Part shown: in pieces, positions 34,964 to 45,491 of the stretch
How the letters are laid out: each line of letters opens with the position of its first letter
Numbering within the stretch: position 1 is the stretch's first letter
The notes under the pieces: model-generated
What the model was told of the DNA's origin: nothing
Databases searched by the model: none
Seen by the model: only the letters and a program-made list of their open reading frames with translations
Made by a program: the position numbers and the translations under genes
Source: Candidatus Aminicenantota bacterium
GTDB lineage: Bacteria; Acidobacteriota; Aminicenantia; Aminicenantales; UBA4085
NCBI GenBank assembly: GCA_026393865.1
Contig: JAPKZI010000230.1
Location: 1 to 49,522, forward strand
Length of the DNA: 49,522 nt
Direction of reading: 5' to 3'

Positions 34964-36232
34964 GTGGAAAAGATCCGCATCTTCGGCCATCACGATCAGC
35001 AGCTGAAAGGGACCGTCCGCATCAGCGGCTCGAAGAACGCCGTTCTGCCGGCCATCGCCGCCTCCCTTCTGACCGATGAAAAACTCCGCCTCAAGAACAT
35101 CCCGCTGGTGAAGGACGTTCATTCCATGCTCAGGCTCATGAAGGAACTGGGCGCCGACGGCGACATCAAAAAGAACACCCTCACCATCCAAGCCCGAGGG
35201 ATCCTGTCCGAAGAGGCCTCGTACGATCTCGTTCGCGTCATGCGGGCCTCCTTTTTGGTCCTCGGCCCCATGCTGGCCCGCTTCGGCAAGGCCGTCGTCG
35301 CTCTCCCCGGGGGCTGCGCCATCGGCTCGCGACCCATCGACCTTCACATCGCCGGGCTCCAGAAGATGGGCGCGAACATCACCCTCGAACACGGTTACGT
35401 CAAGGCCGAGGCCGACCGGCTCCAGGGGGCCGATATCCGCTTCGAAAAAAAGACGGTCGGCGGCACGGAGCATCTGGTCATGGCCGCCGCGCTCGCGCGA
35501 GGCGAGACCGTCCTCCGCAACTGCGCCCAGGAGCCCGAGATCTCCAATCTCTGCGAGCTGCTCGTGAAAATGGGGGCCAAGATCGAGGGGACCGGAGAGG
35601 AGGTCATCCATATCCAGGGCGTCGGGGAGCTGGGCGGCGCGACGCACGAGATCATCCCCGACCGGATCGAGGCGGGCACGTTCCTCGTCGCCGGCGCCCT
35701 GACCCGAGGCGACATCACCCTCACCGGGACCGAACCCGGCCATCTTGCGGCCATCATCGAAAAACTTCGCTCCTCGGGCGCCGTCATCGAGATGGACGGA
35801 AAAAAGACTCTGCGCGTCGTCGGCAGCCCCGAGATCAAACCCCAGGACGTCACGACCTCTCCTTACCCGGGGTTCCCGACCGACATGCAGGCCCAGTTCA
35901 TGGTCCTTATGACCCAGGCCTCGGGCACGTCCATCATCACCGAGACCATCTTCGACCGCCGCTTCCTCCACGTCAACGAACTCCTCCGTCTCGGGGCGAA
36001 CATCGAAGTCTCCGGCGACAAGGCGGTCGTCCGCGGCCGGACCCTCCTCTCCGGAGCCGAGGTCATCGCCACCGACCTCCGGGCTTCCGCCTCCCTGATC
36101 CTGGCCGGTCTGATCGCGGGCGGCGAGACCATCGTCAACGAGGTCGAACACATCGATCGGGGGTATGAGGCCATCGAAGAGAAGCTCAAGGCTCTCGGCG
36201 CCCGGATCGAGCGGCTGAAAATGGTGGAATAA
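34964..36232 (+). CDS. murA: UDP-N-acetylglucosamine 1-carboxyvinyltransferase
   Basis: 422 residues from the GTG at 34964; the longer track ORF has an N-terminal extension unlike the family. Conserved parts: ISGSKNAVLPAIAASLL with the Lys-Asn pair, the catalytic loop LPGGCAIGSRPIDLH with its reactive Cys, GGTEHLVMAAALARGETVLRNCAQEPEI, and FPTDMQAQFMVLM. It makes enolpyruvyl-UDP-GlcNAc, the first committed step of peptidoglycan; the presence of Cys predicts fosfomycin sensitivity of the target. murB, the next enzyme, is in the window at 40569-41519. No Shine-Dalgarno is seen. Confidence 0.96.
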   Translation: MEKIRIFGHHDQQLKGTVRISGSKNAVLPAIAASLLTDEKLRLKNIPLVKDVHSMLRLMKELGADGDIKKNTLTIQARGILSEEASYDLVRVMRASFLVLGPMLARFGKAVVALPGGCAIGSRPIDLHIAGLQKMGANITLEHGYVKAEADRLQGADIRFEKKTVGGTEHLVMAAALARGETVLRNCAQEPEISNLCELLVKMGAKIEGTGEEVIHIQGVGELGGATHEIIPDRIEAGTFLVAGALTRGDITLTGTEPGHLAAIIEKLRSSGAVIEMDGKKTLRVVGSPEIKPQDVTTSPYPGFPTDMQAQFMVLMTQASGTSIITETIFDRRFLHVNELLRLGANIEVSGDKAVVRGRTLLSGAEVIATDLRASASLILAGLIAGGETIVNEVEHIDRGYEAIEEKLKALGARIERLKMVE

Positions 36233-36262
36233 TCCCCCTTCATCCCCATTTAGAAAAGGGGG
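36233..36262. repeat. Short CCCCCTT/AAGGGGG hairpin after murA
   Basis: ATCCCCCTTCATCCCCATTT followed by AGAAAAGGGGGAGA. It is related to the C-tract/G-tract repeat family and may serve as a transcript end for murA. Confidence 0.45.
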
Positions 36263-36314
36263 AGAAAGCGAGAGGACAAGAGAATTTTAATTCGAAATCG
36301 TTGAGAGGTCTGCT

Positions 36315-36659
36315 ATGGACGATTGTCTTTTTTGCAAGATCATCGAGAGAAAGATCCCGGCCAAGATCGTTTACGAGGACGACCGGGTCCTCGCCTTCGA
36401 CGACATCCGCCCCCAGGCGCCGACACACACGCTCCTCATTCCCAAAGACCACTTCGCCTCGTTGAACGACGTCCCCGCCGACAAGGCGGACATCCTCTCG
36501 GACATCCTTCTGAAGGCGCGCCGGATCGCGGCGGACAAGGGCATCGCCTCCTCCGGCTACAGGATCGTCCTGAACACGGCCCGGGACGCGGGGCAGGAGG
36601 TCTTTCATCTTCACTTCCATCTCCTCGGCGGCCGCCGGATGACCTGGCCGCCGGGATAA
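36315..36659 (+). CDS. HIT-family (HINT-like) nucleotide hydrolase
   Basis: 114 residues, the full length of bacterial HinT proteins. It starts CLFCKIIERKIPAKIVYED, has RPQAPTHTLLIPKDH, and ends with the catalytic histidine triad VFHLHFHLLGG. Such enzymes hydrolyse purine nucleoside phosphoramidates and adenylated lysine. CLFC resembles the metal-binding Cys pair of some HIT proteins, but further ligands are not obvious. GAGAGG precedes the ATG. Confidence 0.93.
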   Translation: MDDCLFCKIIERKIPAKIVYEDDRVLAFDDIRPQAPTHTLLIPKDHFASLNDVPADKADILSDILLKARRIAADKGIASSGYRIVLNTARDAGQEVFHLHFHLLGGRRMTWPPG

Positions 36660-36754
36660 GATGTCCGCTCGCTTCCTCTGTTCATAATTAAGGAGAGCCA
36701 AAATATTTTTTAGCGAAAGAACTATCATTAAAGCGATAAAAAAGGAGGTCAAGT

Positions 36755-37411
36755 ATGCTTGACATCACCTATCTCGGCCATTCGGCCGTCAGGATCAAGG
36801 GCACCAAGACCGTCTTCATCGATCCGTTCCTGTCGGGCAATCCGAAGGCGGCCCTCGCCCCGGAGAAGATCACCGCCGCGGACGTCGTCGTCGTCACCCA
36901 TGATCACAGCGACCATCTCGGCGACGCCTTCGCGATCGCCAAGAGGACGGGCGCGGTCCTCGTGGCCATGCACGAGACCGCCGTCGAGGCCGGCTCCCTC
37001 GGCATCACGTCCGAGGGCATGAACATCGGCGGGACGGTCGAAGTACGGGGCGTCAAGGTCCACATGGTCCCCGCCCTGCATTCGGCGGGGAAAGGGAACG
37101 CCGCCGGCGTCGTCGTCGAGATCGACGGAAAGAGGATCTATCACGCGGGCGATACGGGCCTGACCTATGACCTGAAGCTCGTCGGCGAATTCTTTCATCC
37201 CGACCTGAGCTTCATTCCCATCGGCGACCGCTACACGATGGGCCCGGCCTCGGCCGCCAAGGCGGTCGAATTCATCAAGACCAAAAAGGTCGTTCCCATC
37301 CATTACGGAACATTTCCCCTCATCGCCGCCGATCCCGAGGAATTCAAGCGACTCGTCGGAGCGGCGGCCGAGGTCCTCATCCTCAAGCCGGGAGAGACGA
37401 CCCGCCTTTAA
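36755..37411 (+). CDS. Metal-dependent hydrolase, UPF0173 (metallo-beta-lactamase fold)
   Basis: 218 residues. It begins ITYLGHSAVRIKG and carries the metal motif THDHSDHLGD, PALHSAGKGNAAGVVVE, YHAGDTGLTYDLKLV and PIHYGTFPL, all features of the UPF0173 group. The substrate is not established for the family. An optimal AAAGGAGGTC site precedes the ATG, so it should be well translated. The NYN gene follows six bases later, and DUF2520 overlaps that one, so these three likely form an operon. Confidence 0.92.
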   Translation: MLDITYLGHSAVRIKGTKTVFIDPFLSGNPKAALAPEKITAADVVVVTHDHSDHLGDAFAIAKRTGAVLVAMHETAVEAGSLGITSEGMNIGGTVEVRGVKVHMVPALHSAGKGNAAGVVVEIDGKRIYHAGDTGLTYDLKLVGEFFHPDLSFIPIGDRYTMGPASAAKAVEFIKTKKVVPIHYGTFPLIAADPEEFKRLVGAAAEVLILKPGETTRL

Positions 37412-37417
37412 CCCGTC

Positions 37418-37897
37418 ATGGCCTATCTCATCGACGGCAACAATCTCCTGGGAACGCTGTTTCCCGGGCATCACCGGGACCCCGAGAACAAGCGGAAGCT
37501 CGTCCGCCGGCTGATCGCGTTCCAGCGCTCGACGCGGTCCCGGATCATCCTCGTCTTCGACGGGGCCGCTTCGGCGGACGCGGAAGCCATGGCGGCGTCC
37601 CAGGACCGTTTCGCCATCGTCAATCCCCCGCCCGGCGAGAGCGCGGACTCGGCCATCCGGGAGATCCTGGACGGCCTGGGCGACCGGAGAAAAATGGTCG
37701 TCGTCAGCTCGGACCGCGAGATCCGCTCGTTCGCCCGCCTCCAAGGCGCCGCCGACATGTCCAGCCGGGATTTTAAAACCGAGCTCAGCCGGACGCTCAG
37801 AGCGTGGAAAAACGAGAAGGAGATGGAGAAGAAAGAGGCCGGGCCGACAACGCTCGAGGTCCGGCTGTGGTCCCAGATCTTCAAGGAGAACAAATGA
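37418..37897 (+). CDS. NYN-domain protein, YacP/Rae1-like putative ribonuclease
   Basis: 159 residues. The PIN-like NYN fold is shown by YLIDGNNLLGTL at the start (first acidic residue), ILVFDGAA, ESADSAIREIL and VVSSDREIRSFARLQGA (later acidic residues). Bacillus Rae1/YacP of this family cuts mRNA on the ribosome; that role here is only inferred. The C-terminus is a charged helix. Its stop overlaps the start of the DUF2520 gene (ATGA). Confidence 0.82.
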   Translation: MAYLIDGNNLLGTLFPGHHRDPENKRKLVRRLIAFQRSTRSRIILVFDGAASADAEAMAASQDRFAIVNPPPGESADSAIREILDGLGDRRKMVVVSSDREIRSFARLQGAADMSSRDFKTELSRTLRAWKNEKEMEKKEAGPTTLEVRLWSQIFKENK

Positions 37898-38757
37898 CCG
37901 GGGTGGCCATCATCGGCGCGGGCCGATTGGGAACATCGCTGGGTCGGGCGCTGGCCAAAAAGGGACACCCCATCCTCTGGATCGCGGACAGGAAGCCGGC
38001 GGCCGCCCGTGAAAGCCGGCGGATCATCGGACAAGGCCGGGTGACGTCCGACATCGCCCGGGCCGCCGAAGCCGGGATCATCGTTCTTGCCGTTCCCGAC
38101 GAGGAGATCGAACGGACGGCGCGCGCCCTGGCCAAAACCACCGCGGCCTGGCGCGGCAAGGTCGTTTTGCACACGAGCGGAATCCTCTCCTCGGCTGCCC
38201 TGGCCGCGCTGCGGTCCAAAGGCGCGGCCTGCGCGTCGTTCCATCCCGTCCAGTCGTTTCCCCGGAAGGACATGCCGTCCGACCATTTCAAGGACATCGT
38301 CATCGCTCTTGAAGGCGACGCGGCGGCCTTAAACACGGGCAAACGACTGATCCGTTTGTTGGGCGCCCGGCCCTATCTTCTCCGGGCCCGGGACAAGGCT
38401 TTTTTTCACGCCGCGTGCAGCATGGCCTCCAATCTCTTCGTGCCGCTGTTCGAAATGGCCCGGACTCTCCTCCGCGGGATCGGGATTAAGGACGCGGAAG
38501 CGACAAAGATCCTGCTCCCGCTCGTCGCGGGAACTTTACAGTCTGTAAAACATTTTGACGGTGCGGACGCTCTCACGGGTCCCATCTCGCGCGGGGACGC
38601 GGCGACCGTCGAAAAGCATCTCGAGGCCCTGAGACGTTATCCCGCCGCCCTGCGGGCTTATCAGGTCCTCGGCGCCGAAGCCCTGCGTCTCGCCCGGAAA
38701 AAGGGTCTTCCGCCCGGTAAGTTCAAGGCCCTGAAAGGGCTGATGGCAGGAGAATAA
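37894..38757 (+). CDS. Rossmann-fold DUF2520 oxidoreductase
   Basis: 287 residues from the ATG at 37894 (MTGVAIIGAG), which overlaps the NYN stop; the longer track start would run through that gene. The N-terminus binds NAD(P) (VAIIGAGRLGTSLGRALAKKGH). Then come VLAVPDEEIERTA, LHTSGILSSAAL, CASFHPVQSFP and a C-terminal helical DUF2520 domain (FFHAACSMASNLFVPLFE, LTGPISRGDAATVEKHLEAL). The architecture resembles pyrroline-5-carboxylate reductase and ketopantoate reductase relatives, but the substrate is unknown. Confidence 0.86.
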   Translation: MTGVAIIGAGRLGTSLGRALAKKGHPILWIADRKPAAARESRRIIGQGRVTSDIARAAEAGIIVLAVPDEEIERTARALAKTTAAWRGKVVLHTSGILSSAALAALRSKGAACASFHPVQSFPRKDMPSDHFKDIVIALEGDAAALNTGKRLIRLLGARPYLLRARDKAFFHAACSMASNLFVPLFEMARTLLRGIGIKDAEATKILLPLVAGTLQSVKHFDGADALTGPISRGDAATVEKHLEALRRYPAALRAYQVLGAEALRLARKKGLPPGKFKALKGLMAGE

Positions 38758-38789
38758 CGTCTTCGAAAGAAGATCGAGAGGATCAACCG

Positions 38790-40583
38790 ATGCCTGAACC
38801 CGAACTTGTGACGACTTTGAGCCGGCTCTTCCTCCACACGTGCCGGACGTATCCGAAACCCGAGCTCCTCAAGGCCAAGGTCGACGGATCTTGGCGGGCG
38901 CTCTCCACCTCCGAATTTGAGCAAAAGGTCCGGCGCCTCTCGCTCGGTCTCCAGGCGCTGGGATTGAAGCCGGGCGACAAGGCGGCCCTGCTGGCCGAAA
39001 GCGCGCCCCATTGGGTCGTCGCCGACTTCGCCATCCTCTGCGCCGGCGGCATCACCGTCCCCATCTTTCCCACGCTCCCCGCGGAGCAGGTCCGCTACAT
39101 CCTGGAGGATTCGGAGGCCAAGTTCGTTCTCTCCGCAGGCGGCGTTTTGTGGGACAAGATAACGGCGGTCCGGCCGCGCCTGGCGGGTTTGAAGCGGGCG
39201 GTCCTTCTCACCGGCGGGAGCGTGGAGAACGGCCTGACGATCGATGACGTCATAGCGATGGGGGCGAAAGCCGAGGCTGCCGACCCGGGAGCTTTCGAGC
39301 GGCAGGCCTTGGCGGTCGGAGCCTCCGACCTGGCCTCCCTCATCTACACGTCGGGGACGACCGGCCGGCCCAAAGGCGTCATGCTGACCCACGCCAATTT
39401 CGTCAGCAACGTCCTCGCCCTCGACTCCGTCGTTCCCTATGATGAGACCGACATCCACCTGTCCTTTCTCCCCCTCTCCCATGTCCTGGAGCGAACGGGG
39501 TCGTTCCTGTTCCTGTACAAGGGAGGGACGATCGCGTTCTGCGAGAATGTCGCTTCCGTGGCCGAAAATCTGCTCGAGATCAGGCCGACCAAGATGATCG
39601 GCGTTCCCCGTCTGTTCGAAAAAATCTACGCCCGCGTTATGGATCAGGTCCTGTCCGGTTCGCCCTTGAAAAGGGCGATCTTCTTCTGGGCGGTCCGGAC
39701 GGGAAAACTCGCCGCGGCCCGCGGCGCGGAAGGGAGGCCGCTTCCGAAAGGACTGGCCTTGCGCCTGCGCCTGGCTCGCAAGCTCGTCTTCGATAAGATC
39801 CTGGCCCGGACGGGCGGACGGGTGCGTTTTTTCATCAGCGGAGGAGCGGCGCTGGCGCCCGACATCACCGGGTTCTTCGACGCCCTCGGGCTGATCATCC
39901 TGCCCGGATACGGACTGACCGAAACTTCCCCCGTTCTCACCGGGAACACTCTGCGCGACCGCCGGTTGGGGACGGTCGGCAAGGCCATCCCCGGCGTCTC
40001 GCTCCGGATCGCCGAGGACGGCGAGATCCTGGCCCGCGGGCCCAACCTCATGCGCGGGTATTACAAGGACGAGGAGGCCACGCGCAATGTAATGGTCGAC
40101 GGCTGGTTCCATACGGGAGATATCGGACAGCTGGACGGGGACGGATTCCTGACCATCACCGACCGGAAGAAGGACGTGATCGTGACCTCGGGCGGCAAGA
40201 ACGTCGCCCCCCAACCCATCGAGACACTGATCTTGGCCACCCCGTATATCCAGAACATCGTCGTGGTCGGAGCCGAACGCAAGTTCATCGCCGCGCTCGT
40301 CGTTCCGGATTTCGTGCGGCTCGAGGCCTACGCCCGATCGCGCGGGCTCGATTACCGCGACCGAAGCGAGCTGTGCCGCCGGGAGGAAATCATCGCCTTC
40401 CTGACGGCCGAGATCGACGGGGCCACCTCCGACCTGGCGCCTTACGAGAAGATCAAGAAGATCGCCGTCCTGGACCGCGATTTCGAGATCGAAGCCGATG
40501 AGATCACGCCGACGCTCAAGATCAAGCGCAACATCATCGAGCGCAAGTACAAGGCCGTCATCGATTCTCTATACAACGGTTGA
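38790..40583 (+). CDS. Long-chain acyl-CoA synthetase (AMP-forming)
   Basis: 597 residues, full length for the FAA1/long-chain group. Adenylation motifs in order: IYTSGTTGRPKGVMLTH (phosphate loop), PGYGLTETSP, GWFHTGDIG, TDRKKDVIVTSGGKNVAP, and a C-terminal PTLKIKRN with the catalytic Lys. It activates fatty acids to acyl-CoA by way of acyl-AMP for beta-oxidation or lipid synthesis. GAGAGG precedes the ATG. It converges with murB and their coding ends overlap by 15 bases. Confidence 0.92.
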   Translation: MPEPELVTTLSRLFLHTCRTYPKPELLKAKVDGSWRALSTSEFEQKVRRLSLGLQALGLKPGDKAALLAESAPHWVVADFAILCAGGITVPIFPTLPAEQVRYILEDSEAKFVLSAGGVLWDKITAVRPRLAGLKRAVLLTGGSVENGLTIDDVIAMGAKAEAADPGAFERQALAVGASDLASLIYTSGTTGRPKGVMLTHANFVSNVLALDSVVPYDETDIHLSFLPLSHVLERTGSFLFLYKGGTIAFCENVASVAENLLEIRPTKMIGVPRLFEKIYARVMDQVLSGSPLKRAIFFWAVRTGKLAAARGAEGRPLPKGLALRLRLARKLVFDKILARTGGRVRFFISGGAALAPDITGFFDALGLIILPGYGLTETSPVLTGNTLRDRRLGTVGKAIPGVSLRIAEDGEILARGPNLMRGYYKDEEATRNVMVDGWFHTGDIGQLDGDGFLTITDRKKDVIVTSGGKNVAPQPIETLILATPYIQNIVVVGAERKFIAALVVPDFVRLEAYARSRGLDYRDRSELCRREEIIAFLTAEIDGATSDLAPYEKIKKIAVLDRDFEIEADEITPTLKIKRNIIERKYKAVIDSLYNG

Positions 40584-41519
40584 GGGCAGGAACATAACCT
40601 CTTCTTCAAGCACGATCCCGAACTTGGCCCTGACCCGTTCTTTTAGTTCCGCGGCGAGGGCGAGAACGTCGCGGGCGGCGGCGTTGTCCGCGTTGATAAG
40701 CAGATTGCAGTGGCCGGGAAAGACGGCGGCCCCCCCGATCTTGAGTTCCTTCGCTCCCACCTGCTCCAGTAGATAGCCGGCCGCGGTCTTCTTCCCCTCC
40801 GCGAGAGGAGGGTTCTTGAAGTAGCTCCCGGCGTAGGCCGTGTCCGGAGCCGGATGCCTCTTCGTCCGGACGGCCAGGTTCCCGGCGATCTTCGCCCGGA
40901 TCACTTCCCTATCCCCCGGCCGCAGGCGAAACGTCGCTTCCAAAAGGATGTCATGATCGATCTTGAGCTTCGAATGCCGGTAGCCGAACTCGAAATGGTC
41001 CCGAGAAACGCGGACCTCTTCCCCTCTTCGGCTCAAGAGGACGGCCTCTTCGAGGAAATCGCCGAGGCATTGCCCGAAGGCTCCCGCGTTCCCGGATACG
41101 GCCCCGCCCACCGTCCCCGGGATCCCGGCCATGAACTCGAGCCCTTCCAATCCGTTGGCAAGGGCATAATCGACCAATTCGCTGATCAGGGTCCCCGAAG
41201 CCGCTTTCACACGGAGGCCGGGATCGGCGAGGGCCAGGCCCCGGGCGGAATTCTTGAGGATGAGCCCGCGAAATCCCGCGTCGTCGAACAGGATATTGAA
41301 TCCGCCGCCGATGATATAGAACGGAACTTCTCCGTCTCGGACGGCCCGGACGGCGGATCTCAATTCCCCGTCGCTTTCCGCCTCGAAGAAAAAGTCCGCC
41401 GGCCCCCCGATCTTGAAATTCGAATAGTTCCGCAACTCGACGTTTTCTTCCAGCGGTTTGCCGACGATCTGGAGGAAAAAGGCAAGGAAATGAGATCTAT
41501 TTTGGTTCATTAAAGACAT
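40569..41519 (-). CDS. murB: UDP-N-acetylenolpyruvoylglucosamine reductase
   Basis: 316 residues, about the normal bacterial length. FAD-binding stretch: NYSNFKIGGPADFFFEA and IIGGGFNILFDDAGFRG; the latter is GGGSN in most MurB, here GGGFN. Then LEFMAGIPGTVGGAVSGNAGAFG, FGYRHSKLK and the catalytic serine loop YAGSYFKNP. It reduces enolpyruvyl-UDP-GlcNAc to UDP-MurNAc with NADPH. The ATG at 41519 or at 41510 (MNQN) could be used; neither has a ribosome site. It stands alone, away from the usual mur cluster. Confidence 0.95.
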   Translation of the reverse strand: MSLMNQNRSHFLAFFLQIVGKPLEENVELRNYSNFKIGGPADFFFEAESDGELRSAVRAVRDGEVPFYIIGGGFNILFDDAGFRGLILKNSARGLALADPGLRVKAASGTLISELVDYALANGLEGLEFMAGIPGTVGGAVSGNAGAFGQCLGDFLEEAVLLSRRGEEVRVSRDHFEFGYRHSKLKIDHDILLEATFRLRPGDREVIRAKIAGNLAVRTKRHPAPDTAYAGSYFKNPPLAEGKKTAAGYLLEQVGAKELKIGGAAVFPGHCNLLINADNAAARDVLALAAELKERVRAKFGIVLEEEVMFLPSTVV

Positions 41520-41595
41520 TTTAACTAAACATCGCTCTCTTTTCCAGGCGAAGGGGAAGAAGGCGAAGCGACCATAAGGGAATCTCGCCGCTGCG

Positions 41596-41778
41596 GTTCG
41601 GTTTTTTCGGCGGACGATTCAAGGACGCAGCGGCAGGGTTGGCCCTAAGGCCCCCATAGCGGAGGGGGGTCCCCTCGGCTTGGCCGAGGGGGGAACCGAC
41701 GGGACTGGTTCCCCAGGGGGCCGGGGGCCACCCTGTCGCCGCGTCGACTATTTGTATCAGCCGCCGAAAAAACCGAAC
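41596..41778. repeat. 183-bp nested palindrome with perfect 18-bp arms
   Basis: Outer arms GTTCGGTTTTTTCGGCGG (41596-41613) and its exact complement (41761-41778). Inside, GACGC.GCGGC.GGGT.GGCCC pairs imperfectly with its mirror. The centre has CCCCTCGGC-TTG-GCCGAGGGG plus a further GGCCCCC/GGGGGCC pair. No ORF of note. It occupies most of the 447-base gap between murB and the TPR gene and could be a mobile palindrome or a structured RNA. Confidence 0.75.
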
Positions 41779-41860
41779 GATGCAGGCGTCAAGATATCCG
41801 CGGGGAGCTGGCTTCTTTCCCGAGCCCTCTTGGCATGTTTATTGCTTATATAATCCATGA

Positions 41861-41892
41861 GGGAGGACACGCGGAAATGGTGTCCTACTCCC
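41861..41892. repeat. GGACAC/GTGTCC palindrome upstream of the TPR gene
   Basis: GGGAGGACAC, ten bases, TGTCCTACTCCC, an interrupted inverted repeat of 10 paired positions. It resembles the GGGGACA palindromes at 28860 and 31163. Confidence 0.5.
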
Positions 41893-41898
41893 CCCCGG

Positions 41899-41920
41899 AA
41901 ATGTCGAAATATTGACATTT
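41899..41920. promoter_or_regulatory. Possible operator overlapping the -35 box
   Basis: AAATGTC, eight bases, GACATTT: a perfect 7-bp inverted repeat that covers the -35 hexamer of the next promoter, well placed for a repressor. Confidence 0.45.
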
Positions 41921-41940
41921 TAGGAGCGGTGGGCTATCAT
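41912..41940 (+). promoter_or_regulatory. Strong sigma70 promoter of the TPR gene
   Basis: TTGACA, 17 bases, TATCAT; 27 bases before the ATG, with GAGGT as ribosome site. Confidence 0.8.
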
Positions 41941-41967
41941 GCCCCAAATTGTGATGTGAGGTAGCGA

Positions 41968-43143
41968 ATGAAAAAACTCGTCCTAACGGCAGCCGTTCTC
42001 ATCCTCCTTTCGAGCGGCATCGCCTTGGCCCAGAACGAATGCGATCAGGCCTATATCAAAGCGATGACGGCCAATACCCCGGCCGAGCGGGTGGCCCTCC
42101 TAAAGGAATTCCTGACCACCTGCGCCGGCAAAGGGAGCCAATACGAGAATTTCGCCAACGCCAACCTGTGCGTCACCGGCTGGCAGGGCAAGACCGAGCA
42201 GGAAACTCTCACTTATGGCGAAAAGGCGCTGGCCCTGGGCGGGATCGACGACGTGATGAAGTGCCAGGTTCTGTTACAGCTCAGCAACGTCTCCACCAAA
42301 CAAGGAAAGGCCCTGGACAAAGCCAAGAGCTACGCCAATCAATTGATCCAAACCGCGACGGCCGCGAAGGCCAAGGAACCCGAAGGGGCCAACTGGAATG
42401 CGCTGATCGGCGCCGGACATTATCTCCTGGCCCAGGCCCAGCACAAAAGCCGGGAAATGAACGCCGCCGTCGAATCCTATGTCCATTCGCACGCCATCCT
42501 GAAGGACCCCCAGATCCTGAACGATCTGAAAAGGCTGGCCAAGGATCTCTATGACGCCAAAGCCTACATGGACGCCGAGAAGGTCTATCGGACCCTCGCC
42601 CAGGCCAACCCGAAGGACACGGAGAGCCAGACTCTGGTCGCCCAGTGCCTCTATAAGGCCGGCAAGGTCGCTGAGGCCTTGACCATGTGGAAGGACATGT
42701 TCACCAAGACCAAGTCCGCCGACCTGGCCTACAACATCGGCATCACCGTGGCCAAAGAAGCCAAGGCTAACCCGGCCCTGCTGAACGACGCCATCCGCTA
42801 TCTCATCGACGCCGCCCTCCTCTCGGCCAAGCACAAGGACGCCATGAGCATGGCCGAGAACCTCTTCCTGGGCAGCGACAAAGATTACAACAACCGGGTG
42901 AAGCTGATGCAGGAAAGCAAACAGCTCATCGACGAATGGACCGCGACGATCAACAAGAAGTTCGGGGACAAGAGCGAAGACGACCTCTCCTCGGACGAGA
43001 AACGCGAATACCGCAAGATCAAGGAAAACATCGACAAGGAACAGAAGACCCTCGACGCCCTCCAGGTGAAACACAAGGCCTCCACCGAAGGATTCACCAA
43101 GATCCTCGCCGAAGAAAAACAGAAGCTGGGCATCAAGAAGTAA
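41968..43143 (+). CDS. Exported TPR/coiled-coil protein
   Basis: 391 residues. The signal peptide LVLTAAVLILLSSGIALAQ is followed by helical repeats; clear TPR-like pairs are AKDLYDAKAYMDAEKVYRTLAQANPKDTESQTLVAQCLYKAGKVAEALTMW by pattern of A/L/Y positions. The C-terminal ~80 residues (from ~310) are highly charged and likely coiled coil (EKREYRKIKENIDKEQKTL). No enzyme motif is seen. It is probably a periplasmic scaffold, similar in style to the TPR proteins at 10237 and 17562. It has a strong promoter, a possible operator and a strong terminator, so it is its own unit. Confidence 0.82.
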   Translation: MKKLVLTAAVLILLSSGIALAQNECDQAYIKAMTANTPAERVALLKEFLTTCAGKGSQYENFANANLCVTGWQGKTEQETLTYGEKALALGGIDDVMKCQVLLQLSNVSTKQGKALDKAKSYANQLIQTATAAKAKEPEGANWNALIGAGHYLLAQAQHKSREMNAAVESYVHSHAILKDPQILNDLKRLAKDLYDAKAYMDAEKVYRTLAQANPKDTESQTLVAQCLYKAGKVAEALTMWKDMFTKTKSADLAYNIGITVAKEAKANPALLNDAIRYLIDAALLSAKHKDAMSMAENLFLGSDKDYNNRVKLMQESKQLIDEWTATINKKFGDKSEDDLSSDEKREYRKIKENIDKEQKTLDALQVKHKASTEGFTKILAEEKQKLGIKK

Positions 43144-43167
43144 GGGTCGTTCGGAGAGAACCAAAAG

Positions 43168-45448
<2,281 letters not shown>

Positions 45449-45491
45449 TTGAGCCCGATGTGCGGGCATCGCGGGTGGCGCCGACCGGGCT

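Noticed and set aside
38661-40214. Minus-strand ORF of 517 residues
   Set aside because: Antisense to the acyl-CoA synthetase, which carries all adenylation motifs.
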